From: Acidobacteriota bacterium
Lineage (GTDB): Bacteria; Acidobacteriota; Thermoanaerobaculia; Multivoradales; J023
Direction: 5' to 3'
Assembly: GCA_029263395.1 (NCBI GenBank)
Contig: JAJCXO010000269.1
Location: 1 to 62,595, forward strand
Length of the DNA stretch: 62,595 nucleotides
Shown: piece after piece, positions 29,077 to 44,000 of the stretch
How the letters are laid out: each line of letters starts with the position of its first letter
Position numbering within the stretch: position 1 is the stretch's first letter
Program-made: the position numbers and the translations under genes
Notes under the pieces: generated by a model
Databases searched by the model: none
Told to the model about the DNA's origin: nothing
What the model saw: the letters and a program-made list of their open reading frames with translations, nothing else

Positions 29077-32000
29077 CACCTCATCGAGCTGCTCCTGCTG
29101 CAAGCCGGCGAGAGGGAAATCGGACGGAGTGAAGCCACCGGCTCCGGGCTCCAGGCAATGGTCGATCAGCTGTTGCAGGGAAGCGACAATGCCCTGCGCC
29201 AGAGCTTCCGCGGTCTCGCGGCGGTGGAGATTACAGTTGTAGTTGATCTCCAGCTGCAGCCGGCCCTCAAGCACGCTGGCAGAGACCTCGAGCAAGTGGG
29301 TGCCGAGCCCAAGCGGGCTCTGCTCGGGCCCGGCCGATTCTGCGGCAGGCCGAAAGCGGCCCGCGTCGCTCAGCGCCTGGTCGAGCTGCCCGAGGTACTC
29401 GAAGCGGATCTCCGCCGATTGCAGCTGCGCAAAGCGCTCACGCACCTCGAGCTTGGGGCTCAGGTGCCGCAACACACCGTAGTCGATTCCATCGTCCGGT
29501 ACCGCCCGCAGTAGTTCCTTGATCCGCTTCAGCGCCACTCCCAGAGAGGAGCCGACGGTGAGCCCCTCGAGATCGAGCAGGACCGGGAACACAGTGGTGA
29601 AGAAACCAACCGTACGTGACAGGTCGACTCCCGGAAAGAGGTCGACGCGGCCATGGCCTTCGAGATCCACCAGCAATCGATCGTGGCCCGCCCAATCGCG
29701 AACCGCCAAGGCCAGAGCGGTGAGCAGAACGTCGTTGATCTGGGTGTGGTAGACCGCCGGCACCTGCCGTAGCAGCTGTCGAGTGGCATCCGCCTCCAGC
29801 GCGGCGGTCACGGTACGGACGCCGAACATGCGATTCTCTCCCGCCGGAAAATCTACCGGCAGAGGCACGACCTGCTGCCGGCTTTCGGCCAGCCAATACT
29901 CCTGCGAAGCCTCGGCGGCGGTCATCACCGCGCGATCGACCAGACTGCGCGACCAGTCCCCTAGCGAGGTCGTCTTGGGAGGCAGCTCAATCGCCTCGCC
30001 GCGACACGCCTGCTGGTAGGCGGTCTGTAGATCCTCGAGCAGGATGCGCCAGGAGACCCCGTCGACGATCAGGTGGTGGGCCAGCAAGAGCAGGCGGCCA
30101 GGCCGCTCACGACCCAGGTCCCAGAATGCCACTCGCAGCAGCGGCCCCGCCGCAAGATCGAGACTGCGCTGCAGATCTGCCGCGGACACTTCGATCTCCG
30201 CCACGGCGTCCTCGCTGGCCAGCAGCGAGAGATCGAATCGGTACACCGCCGGGAGCTGGCCGACTGCCGCAAAGGACTGACGCCAGCGGCCGGTTTCCCC
30301 CGGTAAGCGCTCAAAACGCGCTCGAAGGCCGTCGTGGTGGGTCATTAGCGCTGCGACAACCCGCGTCAGAGCCAAGGGATTCATCTCGCTGTCCGTCTCG
30401 AGCAGCAGCGGCATGTTCCAGTGTTGCGGATCCGGCAGTTGCTCGCTGAAGAACGCCGCCTGGGCGGGATTCAGCGGCACCACCCCTACCACCGGCTCCT
30501 GCACCGCCGACATGGCGACCGCTTCGCCGGCGACCGTCGCCAGGTCGCCGAGGGTCGGACGCTCGAAGAGCAGCCGCGGACTCAGCTCCAGGCCTTGCTG
30601 ACGCGCTCGGCCGATCACCTGCAGGCACAAGATCGAGTCGCCACCGCGCTCAAAGAAGTTGTCGTGAACCCCGACCCGCTTCACCCCCAGGGCTGCTTGC
30701 CAGATCTCGGCGAGCTTGCGCTCGACCTCGTTGCGAGGGGCCTCGTAGGTCAGATCATCTTCGGTTCGAGCTCCGGGTGCGGGCAAGGCGGCGCGATCGA
30801 TCTTGCCGTTCTCGGTCAACGGTAGCCGCTCGAGCTCCACTAGGGCTGCGGGCACCATGTAGCCCGGCAAAACGAGACGCAGATCCTGGCGTAGCTTCTC
30901 CTGCGAGAGAACAGCCCGATCGCCGATCGAGGGCACAAAATACGCCACCAGCTGCGGTTGCCCCGGGCGGTCTTGGCGCACCATCGCCACCGCTTCGGCC
31001 ACTGCCGGTAGCAGTAGGAGCGCCGCTTCGACCTCCCCTAGCTCGACCCGGAACCCGCGGATCTTGACCTGATGGTCGAAGCGGCCCAGAAAGTCCAGGT
31101 TGCCGTCGGGCAGGTAACGCGCCTTGTCGCCGGTGCGGTAGAAGCGCTCGCCGGCGGTGCGGGAGAAAACGTCGGGCACGAAGCGCTCCGCAGTCTGCCG
31201 CGGCCGCCTCTGATAACCCCTGGCTACGCCGGGGCCGCCCACGAAGAGCTCTCCCGAGATTCCGGCCGGCAACGGCTCGGACGCTGGATCGAGCACGTAC
31301 AACCGGCTGTTGGCCACCGGTCGACCGATCGGCAGATCGAGATCTTCAGGCTGACGGGCGAACCGGAAGGGATGAACCGCGGAAGTGATCGCAGTCTCGG
31401 TGAGGCCGAAGACGTAGATCAGCGGAATCCCGAAGGTCTGCCACTGCTGGAGCCGCTCGGGTTGGGGCTTCTCACAGCCCAATAAAAGGAAGCGAAGCGA
31501 AGCGGGAGGCGTCTCGCCAGCTTCGATCAGATCGCTGACCCACTGGCTCCAGTAGGCTGCTGGTAGCTCCAGACCGGTCACCGCCTGCTCCGCGATGAGT
31601 TGGCACAACTCGGCGCTGGCAGGAAACAGCTCGCCGCCGTGCAGTACCACCGCGCCACCCGACGCCCAGGTCGGGAACAGCTCTTCGACCACGACGTCGA
31701 AGCCGACCGCGGCAAACTGCAGCACGCGATCGTCCCTGCCGAGGCCGAAGCGGCGGACCGCCTCCAGGGTGTACTGGACCACCGATCGGTGACTCAGCAT
31801 CACGCCTTTCGGACGACCGGTCGAGCCTGAGGTGAAGATCACATAGGCCGCCTGCAACCCGTCGACCCGAGCTCCAGGGGAGGTCGCCGGCTGGCTCTCC
31901 AGGGAGTCGACCTCACGATCAACGAGGACAATCGACTCGACACGCGGTAGGCGATCCGCCAATCTCTCGAGGCTCAACACGGTGGTGACTTCGGCGTCCT

Positions 32001-35000
32001 CGAGCATCGCCTCGATGCGCGGGCGGGGCAGATCTGGATCGATCGGAACGTAGCTCGATCCGGCCTTGAGGACCGCGAGAATGGCAACCGCCATCTCTTG
32101 ACAGCGCGGGAAGAACAGACCGACCCGGGCATCACTCCCAAGGGACTGGGCCATGAGTGCATGGGCCAACTGGTTGGCGCGGCTGTCGAGCTCGCGGTAG
32201 GACCACTCGCCACCGGGAAAGACCAGGGCTGGGGCCTCCGGCGAACGCTGGGCCGAAGCTTCGAACAGGCTATGTAGCGGACGGTCGATATCCTCCGCTA
32301 CCTCGGGCCCATTCCATTCCGTCAGCAGCTGATGCCGCTCGCCCGGACTCAGCCAGCCAAAGCTCTCGAGAGCTCCCTGCGGCCGTTCAGTGAAGGACTC
32401 TAGGAGACGCTGGAAATGACCGAGGGTACGGCGCAGATCGGACGGCGCCAGCAAAGAGGCGTCGAAATCGACCCGAAGGTTCAGCCGCTCGCCGGGGGAA
32501 ATCGACAGGCCTATCGCATCGCCTCCCTGCTCGATGTCACGGATATGCTCAACTTCGAATCCAGCACTGGCGGTTGTGGTCGCCTCGTCCATAGGATAGT
32601 TCTGGAACACCAGGTAGCTCTCGAACAGCTGCTGGCCACGGGGGACGTCGCTCCAGCCCTGGATCTTGATCAACGGCACGTGCTCGTGCTCACGCAGCTC
32701 GGCCTGCTTGTGCTGTAGCGCCACGAGCCAGTCTTCCAAAACCACGTCCGGCCGCGGATGGCTGCGCAACGGCAAGGTGTTGAGGAAATTGCCGACGATC
32801 GAATCAGCCCCGGGAAGCTCAGCTGGACGGCCGGAGACCGTCAAACCGAACATCACCTCCCGGTCGCCGGTCGAGCGCGCCAGCAGCAGCGCCCAGGCCG
32901 CCACCATCAAAGTGTTGAGGGTCACCCCGCTGCGGCGTGCCAGCTCTTCTGCCGCCACCGTCGAAGCCGTCGGCAAGAAGACCTCGAGGAAACGAAAACG
33001 CTCGTCGGCCTCGCCGAGCCGTGGCGGGCGGCCGACCCGCAGACAGGTCGTGTCGCGCAGACCAGACAGCTCACGGCGCCAGAAGTCGGCCGAGCGCTCG
33101 ACGTCTTGTCTCGCCAGCCAGACGATGTAGTCGCGATAGGGACGCACCGGTGCGAGCTGAACCGCGTCACCACTGTCCAAGGCGGCATAGGCTGCGAGCA
33201 GATCTTCAAAGATTGTCGGTAGGCTCCAGCCGTCCAGCAGCCCTTGGAAGAAGCTCAGCACGTAAACCGTGGTGGACTCCTCGACGCGCACCAAGTGATG
33301 GCGCATCAGCGGAGCGTGATCGAGACGAAACCCTCGTCGACGATCCTCCGCCAGCAACTCGTCCAACCGCGACGGGATCTCCTCACTACCGCGCCAGTCG
33401 AGCTCGACCCAATCCAGCGGCAGCGAGCGGTGGATGATCTGGTGTGGGATCTCCAGACCATTCCACACCATGCTGGCACGCAGCGACTGATGGCGATCGA
33501 GCACGTGCTGCCAAGCCTGTCGGAAGCGCTGCGGCTGCAAGGTGCCACGAATCTCGAACTGGAACTGGGCGAGGTAGAACCCGGTCTGTGCCTCGGCCTC
33601 GGCATGGAACAGCATGCCAGCCTGCATGTGCGACAGCGGATAGAGGTCGCCGACCGTCCGCGGATCGAGATCTAGGCCGTCCAGGGCAGCCTGGTTGATC
33701 AACGCCAGCGGAAAATCCGACGGACTGAAAGCGCCCGTCTCGACCGCCAGACAATGCTCCACCAGGGCCCCGAGCTCGAGGCGAAATGCCTTGGCGAGAC
33801 GCTCCATAGTCTCCGGTCGGTAACGCAGCGCGCCGTACTGCCAGTCCAGACGCAGTCGATCGTCGACGATCTCGCCGCTCAACACCAGGGCATGGGTACG
33901 GCGGGCGTGCGGACACTCGTCGGGACCGACCTCTTCCCCGGCCAAGCGGAAGAGGGAGTCGCCGGAGACCTCGCCGTCGAGGCGCCCGAGATATTCGAAG
34001 CGAATCTCCGGCGCCGGCGATTCGGCCAGTTGAGAGCGGACCGCGGCATCCGGGTGGAGGTAGCGTAGTTTGCCCCAAGTCAGGTTTCGGGCACGGGTCT
34101 CTCGCACCTGCTCCTTGATGGTGAGAAGTGACTGTCCAAGGTCAGCGGCGGCCTCACCGAGATCGAGCACCACCGGATATTGGGTGGTGAAGAACCCGAC
34201 CGTGCGGGAAAGGTCCAGACCGTCGAGCTCGCGAGCCTCCATCGTGTCTTCTCGGCCATGGCCCTCCATCTCGATGCGGCAAGGACCTGTCCCTTGCCAC
34301 AGCCGGAGCGCACGAGCCAGCGCGGTCAGCAACAGCTCATCGACCCGCAGACGATAGGCTGTGACCGCCTGCTGCAATTGCGTCGTGGTCTCGCGCGCCA
34401 GCTCGAACGTGACGGAGCGAGTCGAGGCGTTGGGGTCACCCGCCTCGGGGAAGTCCACTGGCAGCGGCGACACACTGCGGGCACCGGCTTCTCGCCAGGC
34501 CGGCAGAGCCTCCAAGACCCGAGGGGATTCCGTGGCTGCCAGGCCTTGCGCCCAGGCCTTGAACGCATGGGTCTTCGGCGCCAGCTGAATGCGCCCCCCA
34601 CGGGCACTCTGCTCGTAGGCGACAGACAGGTCCTCGAGCATTACTTGCCAGGATACGGCATCGGTGATCAGGTGATGGGCTACCAGCAGCAAGCGGCCGG
34701 GCTGCCCGGCTCCGAGATCGATCCACAGCCCACGGAACAACGGTCCATGCTCCAGGCGCAGGTCGAGCTGTGCGGCGGTGCAGATCGCGGTGATCTCCGC
34801 ACTGCGCTCCGTCTCGGCGACCTGCGCCAGACTCACCTGCCGCAGAATCGTCTCGCCCGACGGCGGCATCACCTCTTGACGCCACTCCCCCGACTGCTCG
34901 CCGGGGACGAAGCGGGCCCGCAGCTGGTCGTGGTGAATCCATAGCGCTTCAAGCGCCCGCTCCAGCACGTTGGGATCGAGCTCTGCCGTGAGCAGTACTG

Positions 35001-38000
35001 GCATGTTCCAGTGATGCGGATTCGGCGACGGCTGCTCGAAGAACCAATGCTGGACCGGCAGCAGCGGCACCTCGCCAACCACCGGCTGCTGAGGAGCAGC
35101 CGAGGTTACTTCCTGTACCGCCACCTGCGCCAAGGCCGCGAGGGTCGGGTTCTCGAAGATCTGCCTTGGGGTCAACCGCCAGCCTCGGCGAAGGCTGCGG
35201 GACACGACCTGCAGACTGAGGATCGAATCTCCCCCCAGCTCGAAGAAGTTGTCGGTGGCGCTGACGTTGTCAACCGCCAACACCTGCGACCAGACCGCCG
35301 CCAGGTCGACCTCGGTCGGGGTTGCAGGGGCCTGAATTTCACGGGCTTCGCCGGTCATCTCACGATCGGCGGGAGCGGGCAGGCGCTTGCGATCGACCTT
35401 GCCGTGGGCGGTGAGCGGCAGTGCCGGCAAGACCACAAAATCCGTCGGCACCATGTAGTCGGGGAGACGCTCGCCGAGAAATTGGCGCACCGCTCCCAAG
35501 TCCGTCGGCCGACCGTTGGCCGGCACCACATATGCCACCAGCCGAAGCCCACCGACGCGACCCGGTCGCGCCACCACTGTCGCCTCGCGCAGATCCTCGC
35601 GGCTCGCCAGTACCGCGGTGATTTCGCCCGGCTCGACCCGGAACCCGCGGATCTTCACCTGATCGTCGAGGCGACCGAGAAACTCGACCTGCGCTGCCTC
35701 GTCGAAGCGCGCCAGATCGCCGGTACGGTAGACCCGCTGTCCGGGCTCGGCGGTAAAAGGGTGAGGAACAAAACGCTGCGCCGTGAGGGCCGGGCGCGCC
35801 AGGTACCCCGTGCCGACGCCAGCGCCGCCGATGAACATCTCCCCGGGTACACCCACCGACACCGGACGCCAATGCCGGTCGAGCAGAAAGATCTCTGTGT
35901 TGGCGATCGGTCGACCGATCGGAGGCTCGGTCACCGCCAGCCGATCGAGGGGAATCTCATAGATGGTCGACGTGACCGCGGTCTCGGTGAGGCCGAAGAC
36001 GTTGATCAACTGGATGCCCGTGTCCCGCCAGGCATTGAGCCTCTGTGCCGACGGCTTCTCGCAGCCCAGAAGCACTCGCCGCAGGCTCGCTGGCGGCCGC
36101 CGATCCTGGTGCTCGAGCTCAAACGCCCACCGGTCCCAAAACGGCACCGGCAATTCCAGGGCGGTCACCCCCTGCGCGGTGATGGTGGCTTCCAGCCCCT
36201 CCACCGTGGCTAGCGACTCGGCATCTTCGAGGACCACCGCCGCCCCGACAAACCAGGCCGGAAAGAGCTCCTCGATCAAAACGTCGAAGCCGATCGAAGC
36301 GAATTGCAACATGCGATCGTCGGCTGTGAAGCCGAATTGATGACACGCCGCGAGAGCATAGTTGACCAGCGCCCGGTGGGACACCAAGACGCCCTTGGGC
36401 CGCCCGGTCGAGCCGGAGGTATAAATCGCGTACGCTGAATTCTCGGGCCGCGCGACGTCCGGTACCGGATCTGTCGCGAGCCTGTTGATGTCGTCTTGAT
36501 CACCGTCGACTAGCACCACCGTGCAGGCCGCCGGAATCGGCAGGTGCTCCGCTAGGCCGAAGCGCGTTATGAGCACCGGGACCTGGCCATCGCTGAGCAG
36601 AAACGCCAGACGCTGCTCGGGATAGGCCGGATCGAGGGGCAAATAGCAGCCGCCGGCCTTGAGAATGGCGAGCAGGCTCACCGCCAATTGTGGCGAACGA
36701 TCCATACACAGCCCAACCACCGTCTCGGCACCGACCCCACAATCTCGCAAGCGACGCGCCAATCGATTGGCCTCGTGGTCGAGCCGCAAAAACGTCCACG
36801 TTTCGGCGCCGCAGATCAAGGCCTCGGCCTCCGGATGCTCGACCGCCCGGGCCGCGAACAATCCGTGCAGCGTCGCCGCCGGCAGCGCGGAGGTAGTAGC
36901 GTTCCACTCCTCCAACACCTGACGGCGTTCGCCCGCGGTCAGATGGTCGATGCCAACCAACCGCCGACCTCCGGCCGCAGAAAACTGCTCTAGCAGCGTC
37001 ACCAGATGGGTTGCGAGCCGCGCCGCGGCGCGGCGGTCGACGATCGCTGGATTGTGCTCGACCAAGATCTCCAACCCACCGCCGGTGGTTGGATCCCCCG
37101 GCAGGACCGAAAGCGCGATGGGATAGGTCGCTTTCTCGATCATTTGCGTCGCGCCAACTTCGAGGCCAGTTCCAGCGAGATCGACGCCAGCCGCCGAAGG
37201 ATAGTTCTGGAAGACCAAGAAACTGTGGAACAGATCCTGATCGCCGGAAATCTCACTCCAGCCCTGAATGCGAGCCAGCGGTGTGTGCTCGTGCTCACTC
37301 ATCTCCGCCGCGGTGAGCTGAATCTGTCGCAGCCAGGGCAACAGCCGCTGGCTCTCATCGACCCGCACCCGCAGCGGCAGCGTGTTCAGGAACATGCCAA
37401 CGATCTCTTCGACCCCTGCCAGCGCTGGCGGCCGTCCCGACACAGTAATGCCGAAGCAGACGTCGGCGATGCCGCTGTAACGGCTGAGGAGTAATGCCCA
37501 CGCCCCTTGGGCGATGGTGTTGGACGTCAGGCCAGCACGGTGGGCAAAATCCTCCAGGGCCCGAGTCTTCTCCGGGCTGAGAGCGACCCGCACCGACGCC
37601 GGCTCGGTGGTAGGCGAGTGTCCGACCGGCCGGGCCAAGCCGAGGGGCGTTGGCGTCTCGAGGCCGGCGAGAAGAGCTCTCCAATAGTCCTCAGCGGCAG
37701 CTGGATTACGCTCCGCCAGCCAAGCGATGTGCCCCCGATAGGGCATCGCCGGCGCCAGTGCCGACACACCCTCGCCAGCGGCGTAGCGCTGAAGCACCTC
37801 TTCGATGACCAGCGGCAGGCTCCAGCCGTCCAGAATCGTCTGGTGGAAGCTCCACAGCAAGCGATACTCGTAGGTCCGCTCGCGCAACAACAGCAACGAC
37901 ATCAACGGCGGACGTCGCAGATCGAAACCCGCTCGCCGCGCATCGGCAAGCCGGCGAGTGACCCTCTGTCGACGCTTCTCTACCCCTAACCGCCGGATGT

Positions 38001-41000
38001 CCTCCAAGACGAACGGCAGTTCCACTTCGTCCGCCACCGCCTGCAAGGGCTCGTCGAGGCCATGCCAGACAAAGGCTGTCCGCAAGGCCGGATGGCGGGC
38101 TACGGTGGCCACCCATGCGCGGCCTAAGCGCTCGACGTCGAGCTCGCCGCGGAGTTCCACCTCGAGCTGACCGACGTAGACCCCGGCCCCGGGTTCGTAG
38201 AGGGAGTGGAACAGCATCCCTTGCTGCATCGGCGAAAGCGGGTAGAGATCTTCCATCCCCGGGCGCTCGGCCACCAGCTGACGAAGGTGCTCGCGCTCGA
38301 TGCTGGCCAACGGCACGTCAGAGACGGTCAGCGCCGCCGCCTGCGGGCTCACACCGTAGGCGATCAAACCGCGCAGGCACTCCAGGTAGATTTCCGCCAG
38401 GCGATCCAGGCTGCGGCGGTCATGCAGCGCCTCGCTGAACAGCCAGTCCACGGTCAAGCAGCCGCCGACAACCTGGCTGATCACCTCCAAAACATGGCTG
38501 CGGACCCCCGACGGGCCCTCCGCCGAGCCCATCTCTTCGTCCACCAAAGAGAAAGACTTCAGCTCGTCCAACCCCCGGTCGATCTGCCCGTGATATTCGA
38601 AGCGGATCTCTGCCGGCATGCCGGTAGCCAGCTGCCTTCGCACCTCGTCATCAGCGAGGTACCGCAGCAAACCCCAGCCGAGACCGCGCCGTGGGACGGC
38701 CCGCAGGCTCTCCTTGGCCAGTTGCAACATCTCGTCTGGATCGTCCGGACGGCCCTCGAAATTCAGCAGCACGGGAAACAGAGTGGTAAAGAATCCGACC
38801 GTGCGTGACAGGTCGACGTCTTCGAACAAGTCTTCTCGGCCATGCCCCTCGAGATCGATGCGCAGGCTCACGGCACCGGTCCAACGGTGCAACGCTTGAC
38901 CGAGGGCAGCCAACAGGATCTCGTCGACCCGGGCCCGACAGCTGCCCGGCAACTCATGCAGCAGGCGGGACGTCTCCTCTTCCGGCAAGGAGATCGAGAC
39001 CTTGCGCACCGAAGCAACGGTATTCGAGCCGCCCGAGTGATCGAGCGGCAAGGGCGCGACATCGGCCCGGGCGACGTGCTGCCAGTAGGCCGCCTCGTCG
39101 CGAAGTGACTCGGTTTGGGCGACCTCCGCCAGTCGTTCTCCCCAGACTCTGTAGGACGTGGTCTTGGCCGGCAGCGAGATCGCTGATCCTGTCGCCTGCG
39201 ACGAGCAGGCGGTCTGTAGATCTTCGATCAGGATCCTCCAAGACACGCCATCGACCACCAGGTGGTGGGCCAGCAGCAGCAAACGATCCGCCGTGCCCTC
39301 TCCCAAGTGCCAGTAGACCGCCCGGAACAGAGGACCGACGGTGAGATCGAGGGAGCGCTGCAGACCATCTCCGAAAGCGTGGGCCGAATCCCAGGCACGC
39401 GCTCCCAAGGAGCTGAGATCGATCTCGTGCCATGGTAAGTCGGTCGGCGCCGCAACATAGCTTTGGCGCCAGTCACCGCTGTCGCGGTCGAACTCGAAGC
39501 GCAGCCGGAGCGCGTCGTGATGGTTGGCCATCACCAACACCGCCTCCTCGATCCGCGCCGGCTCCAGTGCGGGGTCGACCTCCAGCAGCACCGGCATATT
39601 CCAATGCTGCGGATCGGGCAGCTCCTGCTCGAAGAACCAGCGCTGAATGGGCAGCAGCGGTGCCGCTCCGGTGACTGGCGCCTGCTCGGCGATGATCTTA
39701 TTGCGCTGACCGGAGAGCCGAGCCAGGCGGGCGATGGTCGGAGACTCGAACAGCTGCCGTGGCGTCAGCTCCAGTCCTTGCTGGAAGGCGCGAGAGATCA
39801 TCTGGATCCCGAGGATCGAATCGCCACCCAGCTCGAAAAAGTTGTCGTTCACCCCTGGCGACTCGACACCGAGAACCCGTGCCCAGATCTCCGCCAGGAC
39901 TCGCTCCGCGGCCGTCTGTGGCTGCGCCGAGGTTGCCGCGGAACCCGTGCGATCGGGTGCCGGTAGCGCCTTGCGATCCACCTTGCCGTTGGGAGTCAGA
40001 GGAAACTGATCGAGAACGACGAAGAACGACGGCGTCATATGCCGTGGCAGGCGCGTCGCCAGAAACTCCTCGAGATCGTCCGCATCCAAGCTGGCCGTCC
40101 CATCAGCGGCGGCGGCGGCCGGCAGGACATAGGCGACCAGAGTCGGCTGCGCCGAGCCTTCTTGCCGCAGAACCACCACCGACTCGCGGACTAGCGCGTG
40201 CTGGTCGAGCACCGCTTGGATTTCTCCCAATTCCACCCGGAAACCGCGAATCTTCACCTGCTCGTCGAGGCGGCCGAGAAACTCCAGCTCACCGCTGGGC
40301 AAAAACCTCGCACGATCTCCAGTGCGGTACAGCCGGCTACCCTGCTGCACGCTGAAGGGATCCGGCAAGAACCGCCCAGCGGTCAGGGCGGGACGGTACA
40401 GGTAGCCGCGGGCCAGCCCAGCGCCACCGATGTAGAGCTCACCGATCACTCCCGGTGGCACCGGTCGGTGGCCTGGATCGAGGACGTAGACCCGATGGTC
40501 GGCGACCGAGCGACCGATGGGAAGATCGAGATACACCGCGGCGGCGTCTTCGCCCTCGACCGCCGCCGGCACGCGGTGGAGCGTGGAGGTAATAGTGGTT
40601 TCGGTGAGTCCGAAGACGTAGATCAGTGGCAGCCCGAAGGAGCGCCAGGCGGCCACCCTCTCGGGCATCGGCTTCTCACAGCCGACCAGCACAAAGCGCA
40701 GGGACGGCGGTGGCTGCCGACGATCAGCCACCAGATCGCCCACCCATTCGTGCCAGTAGGCCGCCGGCAGCTCGAAACCGGTCAACTCAAACCGCTCGAT
40801 CAGCACCTCCAGCTCCCTCACTGAAGGAAATCCGGTCTCGCCGGAGAGCACTACCGCCGCTCCCGCCGCCCAGGTCGGAAACAATTCTTCGATCACCACA
40901 TCGAAGCTGATCGAAGCTAGCTGCAGGATGCGGTCGGTGGCGGTGAGCTCGAAGTTACGCACCGCCTCGACGGTGTAGCGCACCGCCGCCTCGTGGGCGA

Positions 41001-44000
41001 CGACCACTCCCTTGGGCCGCCCAGTGGAGCCCGAGGTGTAGATCAGGTAGGCGGCATGGCTCGGGCCGGCAAGCTCCGGCAACGGCTCGGTGCTGTGCTC
41101 CCGGATCTGCGCAGCACCAGTGTCCAAGCACAACGAGCGCTGGTCCTCGAAACGATCATCGAAAGCTGCCATGGTGAGGACCCAGGAAGCTCCCGAGTCT
41201 TCGATCATCGCCTGCAATCGAGCCGCTGGATAATCGGGGTCGAGCGGCAGGTAAGCGGCTCCGGCTTTTAGCACCGCCAGCATGGCCAACGGCATCTCGG
41301 GCGTACGGCCGAAGCACACACCGACGATCGACTCGGGACCGACACCGGCGCCGCGTAGGTGACGGGCCAGCTGATTGGCCCGGGTCTCGAGCTCACCGTA
41401 GGTCCAAGAGCCCTCAGGAAACAACAGGGCCGGCGCTTCAGGAGCGAGCGCCGCCTGCTGCGCAACCAGCGCGTGCAGAGTGGCAGCGACTTCGGCCGGT
41501 CCCAGATGGCCGCTCCACTCCGTCAAGATCTGACCTTCCTCGACCGGGCTCAACAAGGGTAGATCGTGCACCGTAGCCTCAGCCTCGACATCGTCCGCGA
41601 TCGCTGCGAGCAGCGTCTCATAGTGACCGAGCCAGCGCTCGACCGTCTGAAGATCGAGAAGATCCGTGCTGTATTCCGCCACCAGCTCCAGGGCTTCGCC
41701 CTGCAGCACACCCAGGGCCAGATCGTAGGGAGTGTGACGGATCGGGGTCGGCAAGACCTTGGCGACCAGCCCAGGTATCTCGACCGACACCGCCGGGTCC
41801 ACATTGAATGCGGTCGCGGTGAGGGGCGCTTGGGCGGCGTTGAACGGCACATCCAGATCCCGCAGGATCGCGCTGAACGGATAGTCCTGGTGCTCGTAGC
41901 CATCCAGGAAAACCTGGCGTGCGGCGGCGAAGAAATCCCCCAATGGCGGATTGCCGCTCAGCCGGCTACGGATCGGCACCATGTGAGTGCAATAGCCAAC
42001 AACCCTGCGCGCCTCGGCATCGGGTCGACCGAGGACCGGCATCCCGACGATCAGATCGGGCTGACCGCTGAGGCGATGCAGCAATAGGGCATAACTGGTC
42101 TGTAGCAGGAGATTCAAGGTGCCGCCCAATCGACCTGCTCGGCGACGCAATCGATCGCCCAGAGCCGGGTCGAGGACATGGGAAGCACGAGCCCCGCTGA
42201 ACGTGCCGACAGCGCTCCGCTGTCGATCCGTCGGCAGATCGAGCACCGGCAGAGGCGACGCCAGCGCCTCCTGCCAGTACCGGCGCTGAGGCTCCAACGA
42301 GCCGTCCGCGAGGGCGGCGCGCTGACGCTCGGCGAAGACGCGCATCGGCACCGCGGGCTCGAGCTCCGGTACGGCGCCCGGAGCAGCGCCATACCGGGCC
42401 GCCAGCTCACCCAGCAGCAAGCCTTCGGTCCAAGCATCGGTGAAGATGTGGTGGATTACCAACACCAGCACGTGGCGCGACGGAGAAAGGCGAAACAGGC
42501 GGAGACGGACTGCCGGGCCGCGCTCCAGATCAAATGGCTCGGCTCGCAAGGTTTCGATCGCTGCCCGCAGGTCCGCCGGCAACGACGGCAACGACGGCAA
42601 CGCAGCGTCAGCGCCCGGCCAATCCACTTGCTGGACTTCGGCATTGGGGTGCGGATGGATGCGCTGCACTTGCCCGTGCTCGTCGACCGTGGAGCGCAAC
42701 GCTTCGTGGCACTCCATCACCAGCTGCCAGCTGGCGATAAGACGGCTAGCATCGAGGGGCCCGACGAGCTCGACGGCGAGCAGCTCGTTGTAGGCGCTGG
42801 AGGCCGCCGAGTCGACGCGCGCGGCCGCCCACAGCTGGCGCTGTGCTTCGCTCAGCGGCGCTTCGATAACCCCGTCGATCCTCGGCTCGAGCTGCATCGA
42901 CGGTGCCACGAGGTCTGGTGCCACAGGGTCTGGAGACCGAAGGTCTGGCGCACCGAGGTCCGACTCCGTCGAGGGAGCGGCGAGCGTCGACTCCCGACGT
43001 CGGGCCGGCGGCAAGAATCCGCCGCCACGCAAGCTGGCGACTGCCGAGCGAATCGCTTGATCGACCCGCTCGATATCGGCATCGTTATGGGCAGTGGAAA
43101 AGAAGCAGTTGCGCCCTTCCCAGGTGTATACCCCTTCTTCCAGCAAGTGGTAACAGAGGAGGTCGAGGTTACCCTCCATCTGGAAGCGGAACAGAGACGA
43201 GAAGTGGACCAGCCGGATCGGCAGCTCCTCGTCGGTCAGAAAACGATTCACACCGTCAACGAAACGGGTCGTCCGTTCGTTGAGCGCCTGCTGCAGACCG
43301 GGGCCGTGCTCGCGTAGGTGCAGCAGGACGGCTCGCGCCGCCGCCATCGCCAGGGGATGCTTGCAGAAAGTACCGGCGAAGAAGGTGGTGTCACCCTTGG
43401 GATAAGAGGTATCGCCATAGGTCCAGGTACCGCCGTCGACCGCGTCCATGAATTTTGCGGCTCCGGCCACTACCCCCAGCGGCAGGCCACCACCCAGCAC
43501 CTTGCCATAGGTCGCCATATCGGCCCGCACTCCGAAAAGGGCTTGGGCACCTCCCTGATGGGAGCGGAAACCGGTGATGATCTCGTCAAAGACAAGCGCC
43601 ACGCCGGTGCGCTGCGTCAATTCGCGCAGCTCACGCAGGAACCCCTCTGGCTGGAGGTCCGGACGGCGGCTCTGGACCGGCTCAACCAGCACCGCCGCCA
43701 GCTCGGTCGCGTTCTCAGCGATGATCTCGAGCGATTGGGGATCACCGTACTCGAGGACCAGCACATCATTGACGAACCCTGGAGGCACGCCGATCACCAG
43801 CGGCACCGCCGAGGCGGCATCGTCGCTTCCCCACCGGCTGCGGGCAAGCGTACCGTCGAAGTGGCCGTGGTAGGACCCGGCGAAAATCGCGATCTTGGGC
43901 CGACCGGTCACTGCACGGGCGATGCGGATGGCAGTCATCACCGCTTCGGTGCCGGAGTTGCAGAAGGTCACCCGCTCGAGACCGGTGAGCTCGCTGACCA

